DNA from: Atlanticothrix silvestris CENA357
Lineage (GTDB): Bacteria; Cyanobacteriota; Cyanobacteriia; Cyanobacteriales; Nostocaceae
NCBI RefSeq assembly: GCF_016056295.1
Contig: NZ_JAECZB010000010.1
Span: 22,482-86,481 of the forward strand
Length of the DNA: 64,000 nucleotides
Direction: 5' to 3'
Positions 28,523-37,968 of the stretch are shown one piece after another. Each line of letters begins with the position of its first letter. The stretch's first letter is position 1. The notes beneath the pieces were generated by a model that ran no database searches, had not been told where the DNA came from, and saw nothing but the letters and a program-made list of their open reading frames with translations. Made by a program: the position numbers and the translations under genes.

Positions 28523-29289
28523 TGCAATCGCCTAAATCTTATAAATTAGTAACAAAGGTAAAAATTACCCATCTTGTAAGATCTTTGTTTACTTCAGTTC
28601 CCGGTTTAACCTCAATTCCATCTTTGTGGCTGCAAATTACAATAGTTGCAGTTTGGGTGTTACTCGTCCTCCTAATCGCATGGGTGGTAAAACGTTTCGC
28701 CAATGGTGAGCCAGAAATCTTACGCAAGATTGTTCATATTGGTACTGGCAATGTAATTTTGCTGGCTTGGTGGCTTGATGTACCTGCGAGTGTAGGCATT
28801 ACGGCTTCAATTCTAGCGAGTGCCGTTACCTTGTTGTCATACAGATTTCCTATTCTCCCTGGTATTAATAGCGTCGGTCGTCAAAGTTTAGGAACATTTT
28901 TTTATGCTGTCAGTGTAGGCATTTTAGTTGCTTATTTTTGGCACTTGCAACAGCCGCAGTATGCAGCCATAGGAATTATGGTGATGGCATGGGGCGATGG
29001 ACTAGCGGCCTTGATTGGGCAACGTTTTGGTAAACATCAGTATAAAATATTCGGAGCGCAAAAAAGCTGGGAAGGCTCCTTTACTATGGCTTTAGTCAGC
29101 TATCTGGTCAGCAGCTTAATTTTGTTGGGTGTAGAAGGAAACACCTGGCAAACTTGGGTAGTCTCACTGGCGGTTGCTTTAGTAGCTACTGGCTTAGAAG
29201 CCGTATCATTTTTAGGTGTTGATAATTTGACAGTTCCTTTAGGTAGTGCAGCCCTTGCTTTTGCCTTATTTCAGCTATGGCCAACTTGA
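28522..29289 (+). CDS. Diacylglycerol/polyprenol kinase-family protein (phytol kinase-like)
   Basis: 255 aa with about six hydrophobic segments. Motifs of the CTP-dependent polyprenol/phytol kinase family are visible: [16 protein letters not shown] (residues 70-85), [17 protein letters not shown] and [12 protein letters not shown]. Cyanobacterial and plastid members phosphorylate phytol or farnesol released from chlorophyll breakdown. No ATG fits; the frame starts with TTG at 28522, or a TTG near 28582, so the N-terminus is uncertain. The gene is divergent from yidD with no spacer. Confidence 0.8.
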   Translation: MQSPKSYKLVTKVKITHLVRSLFTSVPGLTSIPSLWLQITIVAVWVLLVLLIAWVVKRFANGEPEILRKIVHIGTGNVILLAWWLDVPASVGITASILASAVTLLSYRFPILPGINSVGRQSLGTFFYAVSVGILVAYFWHLQQPQYAAIGIMVMAWGDGLAALIGQRFGKHQYKIFGAQKSWEGSFTMALVSYLVSSLILLGVEGNTWQTWVVSLAVALVATGLEAVSFLGVDNLTVPLGSAALAFALFQLWPT

Positions 29290-29401
29290 TAGCACATTCA
29301 GTTGGTAGCGATCGCCCACTTCTCAGAATTTTAGTTAAAAAATATTAAATTATTTGTTAAACTTCACCAAGTAATGATTTTATTTTAAATAAAAATTCTG
29401 A

Positions 29402-30112
29402 ATGACTGTTTTACCCATCTCTCAACCACTACTGCGTGATAAACAGGAAGCTTTAGATATTCAAGACTTGCAAGGCTTAGTACGCTTCAATTTAAAAATT
29501 GGTCAACTGAGAGTTTTGTCTGGGCTTTACACCCGCATAGATCAGGTCTTTATCTTATGGGGTCTAATATGTCCAGGTATGTTCCTGACAGCCCAATTTC
29601 TACCCATCAGTTGGTATACACAAGCAGTTTTGTGGTCAGTACTGACTTTCGTCGGTACCATAGGCATGGTAATTTTGACTTGGTTTTGGGTAAGTGTAGA
29701 AAAAGTGCGTTGGCTTGTATATTGTTGGGTGATTTTGATGTTAGGGGGTGTTTTAATCACCGACGCAAGCATTTTTTGTGGTTGGGGTGAAGTTTTGATG
29801 CGTCTGTGTCCCTTATGGTTGGGATTGAGTAGTATTGGTTACTTGTGTACAGCGTTGGCTTTGCGATCGCGTACTTTTTTGATAACAGCAATGATTCATC
29901 TGTTGGGAATTGCAGTTATGCCTTGTTTTGGTCAATGGCAGTTTCTTGCTACTGGCATCATCATCATGATGAGTTTACTTATATTGGCTGAGTGGCAATG
30001 GGATATGCGCCAGCCAATTGACAGCGATATCTTAACACCAGAACAAAAGCAATTTAACCAGCAGCAGCAGCAGCTTCGGCAGTTAGCTGATTTCTTAAGT
30101 ATTTCTCAATAA
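29402..30112 (+). CDS. Conserved cyanobacterial membrane protein of unknown function
   Basis: 236 aa. A soluble N-terminus of about 45 residues is followed by five or six hydrophobic segments (about residues 47-65, 72-96, 101-120, 128-150, 157-172 and 177-195). The soluble C-terminus is Gln-rich (KQFNQQQQQLRQLADFL). I recognise no catalytic motif. It ends 27 bp before a strong terminator. Confidence 0.65.
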   Translation: MTVLPISQPLLRDKQEALDIQDLQGLVRFNLKIGQLRVLSGLYTRIDQVFILWGLICPGMFLTAQFLPISWYTQAVLWSVLTFVGTIGMVILTWFWVSVEKVRWLVYCWVILMLGGVLITDASIFCGWGEVLMRLCPLWLGLSSIGYLCTALALRSRTFLITAMIHLLGIAVMPCFGQWQFLATGIIIMMSLLILAEWQWDMRQPIDSDILTPEQKQFNQQQQQLRQLADFLSISQ

Positions 30113-30139
30113 AAATAAATTGGTGTTCTCGTGATCATT

Positions 30140-30170
30140 AAACCTCTCTTTACAACAAAGAGAGGTTTTT
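30140..30170 (+). terminator. Rho-independent terminator
   Basis: AAACCTCTCTTTACAACAAA, then GAGAGGTTTTT: a 9- to 10-bp stem closed by AAACCTCTCTTT / AAAGAGAGGTTTTT. Placed 28 bp after the membrane-protein gene. Confidence 0.9.
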
Positions 30171-31375
30171 AGTATACTTTGTGACTTCACTGCTTTAAGT
30201 GGTTATTGACCAACTATACTACCTCATATTCAAACTTTTAAGCGAAAAAAAATGGTACGTGTAGGGTTTATTTTTCTATGAGCTTTGATCATAAACTCTA
30301 TGAATATTCGTTTAAATACTCCAGATAGCTTCAAAAGCATCGACAATTAGCTATTTTACCTCTGGAGACATTCGTATATCTATAAAAAATAGAAGTTTTT
30401 ATATCTACTTTGAGGAGTAAATATACAACTTTGATTTCTATCTCTAGGTTTATGAATTCCTGACAAACAGTGCTTATAGTTGAGTACTTAGGTGGTCTGT
30501 CTATCTGATTGTGTAAGTGAGGCTAACAATCATGTCATATAAAATAATCGCGTTCTTTGATCAACAACAACTGTTTCTCGCTGAACGATGATCTTGAAAT
30601 GAGTTGCAGCAATTTTGCTCTAGCACCTCGCCGCTTTACAGGGTACAAGCACTTCTTATCCCTAAAGCAACAACAGCAATTTCCTTGATTAGAATAATAC
30701 AGCACAAAATGTTTTAGGCTTGATTCACAAGCTTAACTTTGGCAACTATCATTGTATATTTAGGCAACACAACACTTAGTTAAGTAGAGATTCCTAGATA
30801 TTCAATAGTTGTACTAACGTGGTTTCTTATCCTAACTGAAAACCTACCAGTTAGTAGTTATGGTATTAAATACTGCTAGAGCCTTGGTGCCTTTTTCTTT
30901 TTGTAAGATTTAGGACTTTAACTAGATGCATTGAACGACAAATCTGCGAGTAAATCTCTGCAATCCTTGTGCTAAATATAAAAAAGGGGACTGGAGGAGG
31001 TTGTTGCTACTCGCTCAACGTAAGTGAGGACTTTGAGGGAGTTTGAGCGTTTTCCTCCGTGGTCTCAACGCATTATCCACGTTTGAGATTTGAGAAAGAT
31101 AATTTTTGCGTGTCGCGCATACCCTTCTCATTCCCCTTTGACGATTATAACTGATCGTAAAACAGGATTGTGGCTACTATTAGCAGCTGATATTGCCATT
31201 TAGTAAATATCACACTAAAGACCCATTTTTACAGGAATTTTCGTATTCCTCCTGTATGAATAAGCCGTAGATGCTTTTTGGTACGAGTTGCCATCAAGTC
31301 ATATAGATTCGCGTTGCAAGATTCTTCCAAATCAACAGACACAACATTTAAATAACCATAATTAAGGTACATACC
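30171..31375. other. Long leader region of the peptide-secretion locus
   Basis: 1.2 kb without an intact gene, upstream of the HlyD adaptor. It contains one decayed precursor-peptide start (30532-30591). A second copy of the GTAAGTGAGG ribosome-binding motif lies at about 31020, followed by TTTGAGGGAGTTTGAG, which resembles the 3' flanking motif of the downstream peptide genes. So the region looks like eroded peptide cassettes plus the promoter of the exporter genes. Confidence 0.5.
30532..30591 (+). pseudogene. Decayed double-glycine leader peptide
   Basis: 19 codons: MSYKIIAFFDQQQLFLAER, then TGA. It is preceded by GTGTAAGTGAGGCTAACAAT, nearly the same ribosome-binding cassette as the intact peptides at 35899, 37143 and 37969. 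The residues DQQQLFLA align with the leader end (EQQQLLAGG, EEQQFLAGG) of those peptides, but Gly-Gly and the core are lost. Read as a dead fifth precursor gene. Confidence 0.6.
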
Positions 31376-33199
31376 GTGAACTTTATAGGTCGCGAAGAAA
31401 AGAATTTCTGGCATAGTTTAAATGAACCGATTCCAGAGCAGCTTCCTACAGTTGAAGCTAATGAGTTTCTTCCGCACATCGGTAAGTGGATAAACATTGG
31501 CGGGGGATTTCTGCTGAGTATTTTTGTAGCAGGTATGAGTCTGACATCTATTCTCAAATATAAAGTTACCGTCAAAGCCCCTGCAACTATCCGACCGATA
31601 GGAGAACTGCGAGTTGTTGAATCTGCTATTACTGGCACCGTTGAAAAAATTAGCGTTAAAAATAATCAGGTAGTCACCGAAGGTGAAGTTATTGCTTATG
31701 TCGATGATTCTCGTCTGCAAACTCAAAAAAGTCAGCTACAAAACAGTATTCAGCAGAGTCAATTACAACTAAGTCAAATCGATGCTCAACTTGGTGAAGT
31801 CGATACTCAAATAGCAGCGCAAACAAACTTAATTAACCGCACAATTATCGCTGCACAAGCTGAACTAGGAGGTACTCAACGCAACTATGCAGACGAGCAA
31901 ATTAAAGCTTTAGCTGAGATGACGCAAGCAAAAGCCGCATTAACCTTAGCTAAAGTGCAACAAGACCGATTACAGCGAGAAAAACTCTTAACAGTAACTG
32001 TACAAGAAACAGAAGCAGCCTTGACTTTAGCTAGAGTACAGCGAGATAGATTACAGCGAGAAAAACTCTTAACAGCAACTGTACAAGAAGCAGAAACAGC
32101 TTTGACTTTTGCTAGGTTACAACGAGATAGATTGCAGCAAGAAAAACTCATAACGGCAACTGTACAAGAAGCAGAAGCAGCTTTGACCTTAGCTAGGGTG
32201 CAACGAGACCGATTGCAGCCGATAGTAGCATTAGGTGCAATTTCTCGCAATTTCTATGAAGAAAAAGAACAAGCAGTGAAGTCTGCTGAGGCCAAGTTAG
32301 AACAAGCCAAAGCTAATGCTACAAATCTTTTGGAGGACAAAGAACAAGCAGTGATATCTGCTGAAGCCAAATTAGAACAAGCTAAAGCTAATGCTAAAAA
32401 CCTTTTAGAAGAAAAAGACCAAGCAGTGATATCTGCTGAAGCCAAACTAGAACAAGCTAAAGCTAACGCTAAAAACCTCCTAGAAGAAAAAGACCAAGCC
32501 CTGACGATCGCCCAAACTAATCTACAAAAAGCCCAAACTGCGATCAATCCTAGTAATGCTACCGTTACAGTAGCATCTGAACGGATTGAGCAAGAACGGG
32601 CAAGAGGTGAGGCTAGCTTAGCAGCGTTGAAAAAAGAAAGAGAAACTCTGCTTCAACAACGTCTAGAATTCCAAAAGCAACTCACTAGTACTGGTAAAGA
32701 CTTACAACAAGTAGAAAATGACCTGAATAAGGCTATAGTTCGCGCACCAATCGCTGGGACTGTACTGCAACTAAAACTTCGCAACCCTGGTCAGGTAGTA
32801 CAACCAAGTGAAGCTATTGCTCAAATTGCTCCTCTAAATGCCCCAGTACTGATTAAAGCTGAGGTGACAGCTCAAAATATTGACAAAGTAAAAGTAGGTC
32901 AAAAAGTCCAGATGCAGGTTTCTGCTTGCCCCTATCCAGACTACGGCACTCTCAAAGGAACCGTCAAAACAGTTGCACCAGATGCCTTAACTGTCAAAAA
33001 TCCTACAACGCTCAACACACCACAGGCGGCTATAGCTACCTACGAAGTTACGATTGAGCCGCAAACCTTACATGTAGGTAGAGGCGATCGCCAGTGTCAT
33101 CTCAAGTCTGGGATGGAAGGTAGAGCCGATATTATTTCCCGTGAAGAAACAGTACTTCAATTCATACTCCGCAAAGCAAAATTAATCACCGAAATTTAA
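31376..33199 (+). CDS. HlyD-family periplasmic adaptor of a peptide exporter
   Basis: 607 aa from GTG 31376, with AAGG 8-11 nt upstream. A cytosolic N-terminus of about 35 residues is followed by one membrane segment (about 38-58) and a biotinyl-lipoyl half motif (VKAPATIRPIGELRVVESAI). Then come a very long coiled-coil hairpin (about 120-440) and the C-terminal lipoyl/beta-barrel part (IVRAPIAGTVLQL, VLIKAEVTAQNIDKVKVGQ). It would bridge the C39 ABC exporter 96 bp downstream to a TolC-type outer-membrane channel. Two blocks of internal repeats build the coiled coil. First intact gene of the secretion operon. Confidence 0.92.
   Translation: MNFIGREEKNFWHSLNEPIPEQLPTVEANEFLPHIGKWINIGGGFLLSIFVAGMSLTSILKYKVTVKAPATIRPIGELRVVESAITGTVEKISVKNNQVVTEGEVIAYVDDSRLQTQKSQLQNSIQQSQLQLSQIDAQLGEVDTQIAAQTNLINRTIIAAQAELGGTQRNYADEQIKALAEMTQAKAALTLAKVQQDRLQREKLLTVTVQETEAALTLARVQRDRLQREKLLTATVQEAETALTFARLQRDRLQQEKLITATVQEAEAALTLARVQRDRLQPIVALGAISRNFYEEKEQAVKSAEAKLEQAKANATNLLEDKEQAVISAEAKLEQAKANAKNLLEEKDQAVISAEAKLEQAKANAKNLLEEKDQALTIAQTNLQKAQTAINPSNATVTVASERIEQERARGEASLAALKKERETLLQQRLEFQKQLTSTGKDLQQVENDLNKAIVRAPIAGTVLQLKLRNPGQVVQPSEAIAQIAPLNAPVLIKAEVTAQNIDKVKVGQKVQMQVSACPYPDYGTLKGTVKTVAPDALTVKNPTTLNTPQAAIATYEVTIEPQTLHVGRGDRQCHLKSGMEGRADIISREETVLQFILRKAKLITEI
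31932..32220 (+). repeat. 81-bp tandem repeat inside the adaptor gene
   Basis: Four in-frame units with spacing of exactly 81 bp (marker TTACAGCGAG or TTGCAGCA at 31970, 32051, 32132 and 32213). Each encodes 27 residues of the type ALTLARVQRDRLQREKLLTA. High nucleotide identity indicates recent expansion. Confidence 0.85.
32267..32500 (+). repeat. 75-bp tandem repeat inside the adaptor gene
   Basis: Three in-frame units spaced 75 bp (marker GAAGCCAA or GAGGCCAA at 32288, 32363 and 32438). Each encodes 25 residues of the type SAEAKLEQAKANAKNLLEEK. A diverged fourth unit follows. Confidence 0.85.
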
Positions 33200-33295
33200 T
33201 TTCATAATTGCTGACCTGACTGAATTTTCAATTTTGGATTAAAACTTTTAATCCAAATCCAAAGTTTGTATACCAACTTCATAGGTCTAGTAACT

Positions 33296-35458
33296 ATGTT
33301 TGATCTATTCAAAAAAAAATATCAGTCCATTTTACAGTTGAGCGAAGAAGACTGTGGAGCAGCTTGTCTAGCGGCGATTTGCAAACATTACGGACGGTTT
33401 TTAAGCATCAATCGCAGCCGAGAAGCAGTAGGAACTGGACAGCTAGGAACAACCATGTTGGGTCTAAAAAGAGGATGTGAAACTCTAGGTTTTAATGCCA
33501 GAGCAGTTAAAGCTTCGCCAGCAGTCATCGATAGAATCAAAGAAATTCAGCTGCCAGCAATTATACATTGGCAAGGCTACCACTGGGTTGTTTTATATGA
33601 CCAACGGGGTAAGAAGTACGTAATAGCCGATCCTGCTGTGGGCATCCGTTATGTCAACAAAGAAGAGCTAACAACAGCTTGGAATGGGGTGATGCTCTTA
33701 CTAGAGCCAGATCCAGACCGCTTTTTTGAGCAACCCAAAGAAGAGGCGAAAGGTGGTTTAGGACGGTTTTTGAAGCGGATTTTGCCTTATCGTGGGTTGC
33801 TAACTCATGTTTTAATGATCAACATTGTCCTGGGTCTACTCGCTTTAGGTACTCCCATCCTCATCCAAATCCTCACAGATGATGTCTTGGTGCGAGGAGA
33901 TACCCAGTTACTCACTGTTGTAGTGTTGGCTGTTGTGGTTATGACATTGTTCAGCAGTAGTCTGCGATTACTGCAAGCCACCATGATTGCTCATTTTGGT
34001 CAACGGCTGCAATTAGGTCTAGTGTTGGAGTTTGGGCGAAAAATTCTGCAATTGCCCTTAAATTACTATGAAGCTCGCCGTAGTGGCGAAATCACCAGCA
34101 GACTGCGAGATATCAATGATATCAATCAATTAGTATCACAGATTGTGGTTCTTTTACCTAGCCAGTTTTTTGTTGCCGTAATTTCTTTCAACTTCATGTT
34201 GTTTTATAGCTGGAAGTTGACCCTAGCAGTTGTTTTTATTGGCACTTTAATTACCCTATCCACCCTACCTTTTTTACCTATCCTCCAACAAAAGACGCGT
34301 AGTCTTTTGGTTTTGGGTGCTGAAAATCAAGGCGTTTTAGTAGAAACATTTAAGGGCGCACAGGTACTCAAAACTACAAATGCTGCTCCCCAATTTTGGG
34401 ATGAATTTCAAAGTCGTTTTGGTCGCCTTGCTAATCTTACTTTCAGCACCACCCAAATCGGAATTATCAATAATACCGTTGCGAATTTTCTTTCTACAAT
34501 CGGCGGTATTATTTTACTGGGTATGGGGAGTATCCTAGTGATTCAGGGCGAATTGAGCATCGGTCAATTGTTGGCTTTTAACGCCCTACAGATTAATGTT
34601 TTGAATTTGATTGATTCTTTAGTTGGCTTAACTGATGAATATTTTCGCTCTCAAACAGCCATCTCTCGCCTCTTGGAAGTGATTGATGCTACACCAGAAG
34701 TGGTCGGAGGTAGTCAAAAACCTATTGCACAAATTCCTGGTGATGTAGATATTCGTTGTTCTCATCTCACATTTCACCACCCTGGTAGAGTTGACTTATT
34801 AGAAGATTTTTCCATCAAGCTGCCTGGAGGACAAGTTATAGCTTTGATTGGTAAATCTGGCTGTGGTAAAAGTACCTTAGCAAAACTGATAGGAGGCTTA
34901 TATCAGCCAACTTCTGGCAATATTCGGATTGGTTTTTATAACATTCAAGATATTTCCCTAGATTGTCTGCGACAACAAGTGGTTTATGTACCCCAAGAAC
35001 CGCATTTCTGGAGTCGCTCGATTTTAGAGAACTTCCGCTTAGGAACACCTTATATCTCCTTTGAAGAAGTTGTCAAAGCTTGCCATATTGCTGATGCAGA
35101 CGGCTTTATCAGTCAACTTCCAAATAACTATCAAACTGTTTTAGGAGAATTTGGAGCAAATCTTTCTGGTGGACAAAGACAAAGATTAGCGATCGCCAGA
35201 GGAATTCTTACTGATCCACCTGTATTGATTTTAGATGAAGCAACTGCGGGATTAGACCCAGTTAGTGAATCTCAAGTACTAGATCAACTTCTAGAATACC
35301 GCAAAGGCAGAACTACAATTTTGATCACCCATCGACCTAGTGTCATCAATAGGGCAGATTGGATTGTGTTACTAGATAAAGGTCAGATACAAATGCAAGG
35401 CACTCCAGAAAGTTTTCTTTCGCAACAAGGAGAACATTTGAAGTTTTTATCACTGTGA
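33296..35458 (+). CDS. C39-peptidase ABC exporter (PCAT) for double-glycine peptides
   Basis: 720 aa from ATG 33296; the frame upstream has only a TTG. Peptidase C39 domain (residues 1-140) has the catalytic Cys20 in LSEEDCGAACLAAI, oxyanion Gln14, His in QGYHWVVLY and Asp in IADPAVG. The transmembrane domain (about 150-450) has six segments. The ATPase domain has Walker A (IGKSGCGKST), signature LSGGQRQR, Walker B (VLILDEATAG) and H-loop ITHRPS. It would cleave leaders after Gly-Gly and export the cores, which fits the four precursor genes directly downstream. Confidence 0.95.
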   Translation: MFDLFKKKYQSILQLSEEDCGAACLAAICKHYGRFLSINRSREAVGTGQLGTTMLGLKRGCETLGFNARAVKASPAVIDRIKEIQLPAIIHWQGYHWVVLYDQRGKKYVIADPAVGIRYVNKEELTTAWNGVMLLLEPDPDRFFEQPKEEAKGGLGRFLKRILPYRGLLTHVLMINIVLGLLALGTPILIQILTDDVLVRGDTQLLTVVVLAVVVMTLFSSSLRLLQATMIAHFGQRLQLGLVLEFGRKILQLPLNYYEARRSGEITSRLRDINDINQLVSQIVVLLPSQFFVAVISFNFMLFYSWKLTLAVVFIGTLITLSTLPFLPILQQKTRSLLVLGAENQGVLVETFKGAQVLKTTNAAPQFWDEFQSRFGRLANLTFSTTQIGIINNTVANFLSTIGGIILLGMGSILVIQGELSIGQLLAFNALQINVLNLIDSLVGLTDEYFRSQTAISRLLEVIDATPEVVGGSQKPIAQIPGDVDIRCSHLTFHHPGRVDLLEDFSIKLPGGQVIALIGKSGCGKSTLAKLIGGLYQPTSGNIRIGFYNIQDISLDCLRQQVVYVPQEPHFWSRSILENFRLGTPYISFEEVVKACHIADADGFISQLPNNYQTVLGEFGANLSGGQRQRLAIARGILTDPPVLILDEATAGLDPVSESQVLDQLLEYRKGRTTILITHRPSVINRADWIVLLDKGQIQMQGTPESFLSQQGEHLKFLSL

Positions 35459-35642
35459 AAATTTTACTTAATGCCAAAAACTAATCCTATAGCAATCCAA
35501 TTTGCTGTAGGAAGAAATTCGCACATTTTAAACTTAAAGGAGGGGTGGACAATGCCCACCCATAGTACACTTTAAAAAGTCAATATAAGTTGTTTTTAGC
35601 CCATACCAATACCGTTAATTTAAGCCAAAAAGCCTTATGTAG

Positions 35643-35662
35643 AGACGCGATAAATCGCGTCT
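35643..35662. repeat. Perfect 20-bp palindrome
   Basis: AGACGCGATAAATCGCGTCT between the exporter and the first peptide gene. Two 9-bp arms with an AA centre. A widespread type of interspersed palindrome in cyanobacteria; it may also act as a weak transcription barrier. Confidence 0.7.
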
Positions 35663-35854
35663 GACTGATCCATATTGATGGATAGCAAATTTATTATAAT
35701 TTTGAAAATTAAGATATTCAATTTCAAGCATTTTAAATAGTTTAATTAAATTAGTTATTGATTTGCTATTCATGAGTCAAAAGAAGTATATATTTTTTTA
35801 TATTATCTAACCAAAGAATAATTTAAAAACAAGGGCAATAGTTAATAATAAAAA

Positions 35855-35893
35855 CATAGGTAAATAACACCTATTTACGTAAGTGAGGCAAAT
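35855..35893 (+). promoter_or_regulatory. Conserved hairpin plus RBS cassette, copy 1
   Basis: CATAGGT, a 7-nt spacer, then ACCTAT, followed by the ribosome-binding cassette CGTAAGTGAGGCAAATAAT before ATG 35899. The same arrangement stands before the third and fourth peptide genes, so it is probably a shared 5'-UTR element or operator. Confidence 0.6.
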
Positions 35894-35898
35894 AATTT

Positions 35899-36129
35899 AT
35901 GTCAACTCTAATGATGTCCGAACTACTTGCAGATTTATCCTTAGAACAACAACAACTCCTAGCTGGTGGAGTTAATGGAGATGAAACAGAGACAGAGAGT
36001 GAAACAAACTTAGAAGACGAAGGTTCTGACGACAGCGAATATTCTGACTCTATGTTTGATAAAAAATCTGGGGTTTACCTAATTAAAAGCAGAAGTATCG
36101 TTCGCGTTAGGAAGTTAAAAAAATCTTAA
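35899..36129 (+). CDS. Double-glycine leader precursor peptide 1 (CTB-type bacteriocin-like)
   Basis: 76 aa. Leader MSTLMMSELLADLSLEQQQL followed by LAGG; cleavage expected after Gly28. The core starts VNGDETETESETNLEDE and is very acidic for about 25 residues, then turns basic (IKSRSIVRVRKLKKS). It has no Cys, so no disulfide or lanthionine bridge is possible. Its ribosome-binding site is GTGAGG. The leader resembles those of cyanobacterial peptides annotated as CTB-family bacteriocins. The activity is unknown. Confidence 0.75.
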   Translation: MSTLMMSELLADLSLEQQQLLAGGVNGDETETESETNLEDEGSDDSEYSDSMFDKKSGVYLIKSRSIVRVRKLKKS

Positions 36130-36443
36130 CCTTTGCAATAAATCAGGGGAAGAGATAGATTTACATAACTTACTCAATATCAAGCATATTTGAGAAAGTG
36201 TGGTAACAATTCTATGTTCTCTAAAGCTTTAAACTATGCCATGGAGACCAGAAGTAAAAGTGTTTATCCTAACACTAATTTTTCTGCTCTCCTCTCTCTT
36301 ACAATGCAAATAATTTTGGCTACTTAACACTCATTTTTTCACGGTATAACTCAAATATTTAGCCGTGACTTTACACCCATAATGATGTTTTTATCTGCAT
36401 GGGTGCTACCTAAAAACTTTGCACAAAATTGAGGAAATCGATC

Positions 36444-36650
36444 ATGATGTCTAATTTCTTTACAGAGCTATCTACAGAGCAACAAGAGCTTCTAACTGGA
36501 GGACAATGTTATGGAAGAAGAAAACAAGGTTGTGGAATGCCAAAATGTCAACAAGGAAGCAGACCTGATATAATCGTCAACGGTCATCTCACAGACACTA
36601 GTGAAGGTAAAACGTTTCCCGTCCGCATTTTAGGCTTTGTTGACCAGTAA
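36444..36650 (+). CDS. Double-glycine leader precursor peptide 2
   Basis: 68 aa from ATG 36444 (or 67 aa from 36447); TTGAGGAAAT gives the ribosome-binding site, and the TTG of that site is not the start. Leader MMSNFFTELSTEQQELLTGG, core from QCYGRRKQGCGMPKCQQG with three Cys in the first 15 residues, then a non-Cys tail ending RILGFVDQ. Its core is unlike those of the other three peptides, and it lacks the shared upstream hairpin. Function unknown. Confidence 0.72.
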   Translation: MMSNFFTELSTEQQELLTGGQCYGRRKQGCGMPKCQQGSRPDIIVNGHLTDTSEGKTFPVRILGFVDQ

Positions 36651-37098
36651 GAGACGCTTGTAATTAGTAATGACAAAAAAGACTTATACAATTAACTTTC
36701 TTCAAAGTAATCAAATTTTGAGAGAGTTTGGTCAGTCTTTTATATTTTTTAAGGACATGAGATCAAAAAGATAGGTAATAGGTTAATATTTCGCTTTCTG
36801 TCACATCACTACTAAGATGCAAATAGTTTTGACTACTTGATGAATATCTTTTTAAAATATTACTCAATGTAGTCATCATATTCTCGCATCCATGAAGGTA
36901 TTTTGCCATCATGGGTGCTATTTCTTTATACCAAATAACTATATAATTTTGTGCATAATTGTTTGTACAAACGATTTATAATGCTTAATAATAAATGCTA
37001 TTTAAGATGATTATTTATAATGCCAAATACATAATATTTTTATTTTTTTTACGACTAAAGAATCATTTATTTTCCCAATCAAATGTTTATAACAGAGT

Positions 37099-37136
37099 CA
37101 TAGGTAAACAACACCTATGTAATGTAAGTGAGGCAA
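37099..37136 (+). promoter_or_regulatory. Conserved hairpin plus RBS cassette, copy 2
   Basis: CATAGGT, AAACAAC, ACCTATG, then TAATGTAAGTGAGGCAAATA. A 7-bp stem directly ahead of the Shine-Dalgarno of peptide 3. The surrounding 90 bp are nearly identical to copy 3. Confidence 0.65.
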
Positions 37137-37142
37137 ATAATT

Positions 37143-37409
37143 ATGTCAAACCAAATGATCACATCTACTTTGCTTGTAGATTTATCCGCAGATGAACAGC
37201 AGTTTGTAGCTGGTGGATTTGGATGGTCTAAGTCCTATAGTCGTAAAAAGTACGGCGGTGGTAAAGAGTATGGTGATTGTGAAAAAACAGATAAATATGA
37301 GTCACCCAACGGCGACTGCGGTGGAGGAAGTATGTATGTCGGCTACAAAATCACAGTAACACCAATTTATAAGTGTGTAGATGATGAAACTGGTAAGTGG
37401 CATCACTAG
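37143..37409 (+). CDS. Double-glycine leader precursor peptide 3
   Basis: 88 aa from ATG 37143; the GTG at 37128 is part of the Shine-Dalgarno (GTGAGG). Leader MSNQMITSTLLVDLSADEQQ then FVAGG. Core of 58 residues: basic/aromatic, Gly-rich start (WSKSYSRKKYGGGKEYGDC), then the block NGDCGGGSMYVGYKITVTP shared with peptide 4, and a C-terminal KCVDDETGKWHH. Three Cys. A clear paralogue of peptide 4 by tandem duplication, including the upstream region. Confidence 0.78.
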   Translation: MSNQMITSTLLVDLSADEQQFVAGGFGWSKSYSRKKYGGGKEYGDCEKTDKYESPNGDCGGGSMYVGYKITVTPIYKCVDDETGKWHH

Positions 37410-37924
37410 TGGATGTAATGAGTATGCGGAGGATAAAACTCATATAATTCATCTTGAGTGAATTATATTTTGAGAGAGTTTGATCAGTCTCTAATATTCA
37501 TTTAGGATGTTAGTTCAAAAAGATAGCTAATATAGGCCTCTGATTTGATTTTTGAAAAACCAAGTAGGCTAAAAACATGGCTGATAAATGTTTATTTTTC
37601 AGCATACTCAGCAAAATTCAAGTAGGATTTCTATAAGTTAGCAATTAACTTTCTCTAACATCACTAAGAATGATGCAAAGAATTTCGAGTATTTGATGAA
37701 TTATTTTGGCGGTATTACTCAATGTATTAACCGTGTTTTTGCACCCATTAAAGCATTTTGCTTTTGTGGGTGTATTTTTCTATTAATATCAACTAAAGAA
37801 CAAACTCCAAAGTTTAATAGTACAATTTAGCTATTTCAATACAATACCTAAGACATAAATATTTCACATTTGTTTTAAGACTAAAGAGTCATTTATTTGC
37901 AAAATAAAATGTTTATAACAGAGT

Positions 37925-37962
37925 CATAGGTGAACAACACCTATGTAATGTAAGTGAGGCAA
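37925..37962 (+). promoter_or_regulatory. Conserved hairpin plus RBS cassette, copy 3
   Basis: CATAGGT, GAACAAC, ACCTATG, then TAATGTAAGTGAGGCAAATA. It differs from copy 2 by one base in the loop. Confidence 0.65.
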
Positions 37963-37968
37963 ATAATT

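Noticed and set aside
31885..32547. Cys/Ser-rich antisense frames across the HlyD adaptor
   Set aside because: They are reverse readings of the 81-bp and 75-bp coiled-coil repeats; the sense frame fully explains the sequence.
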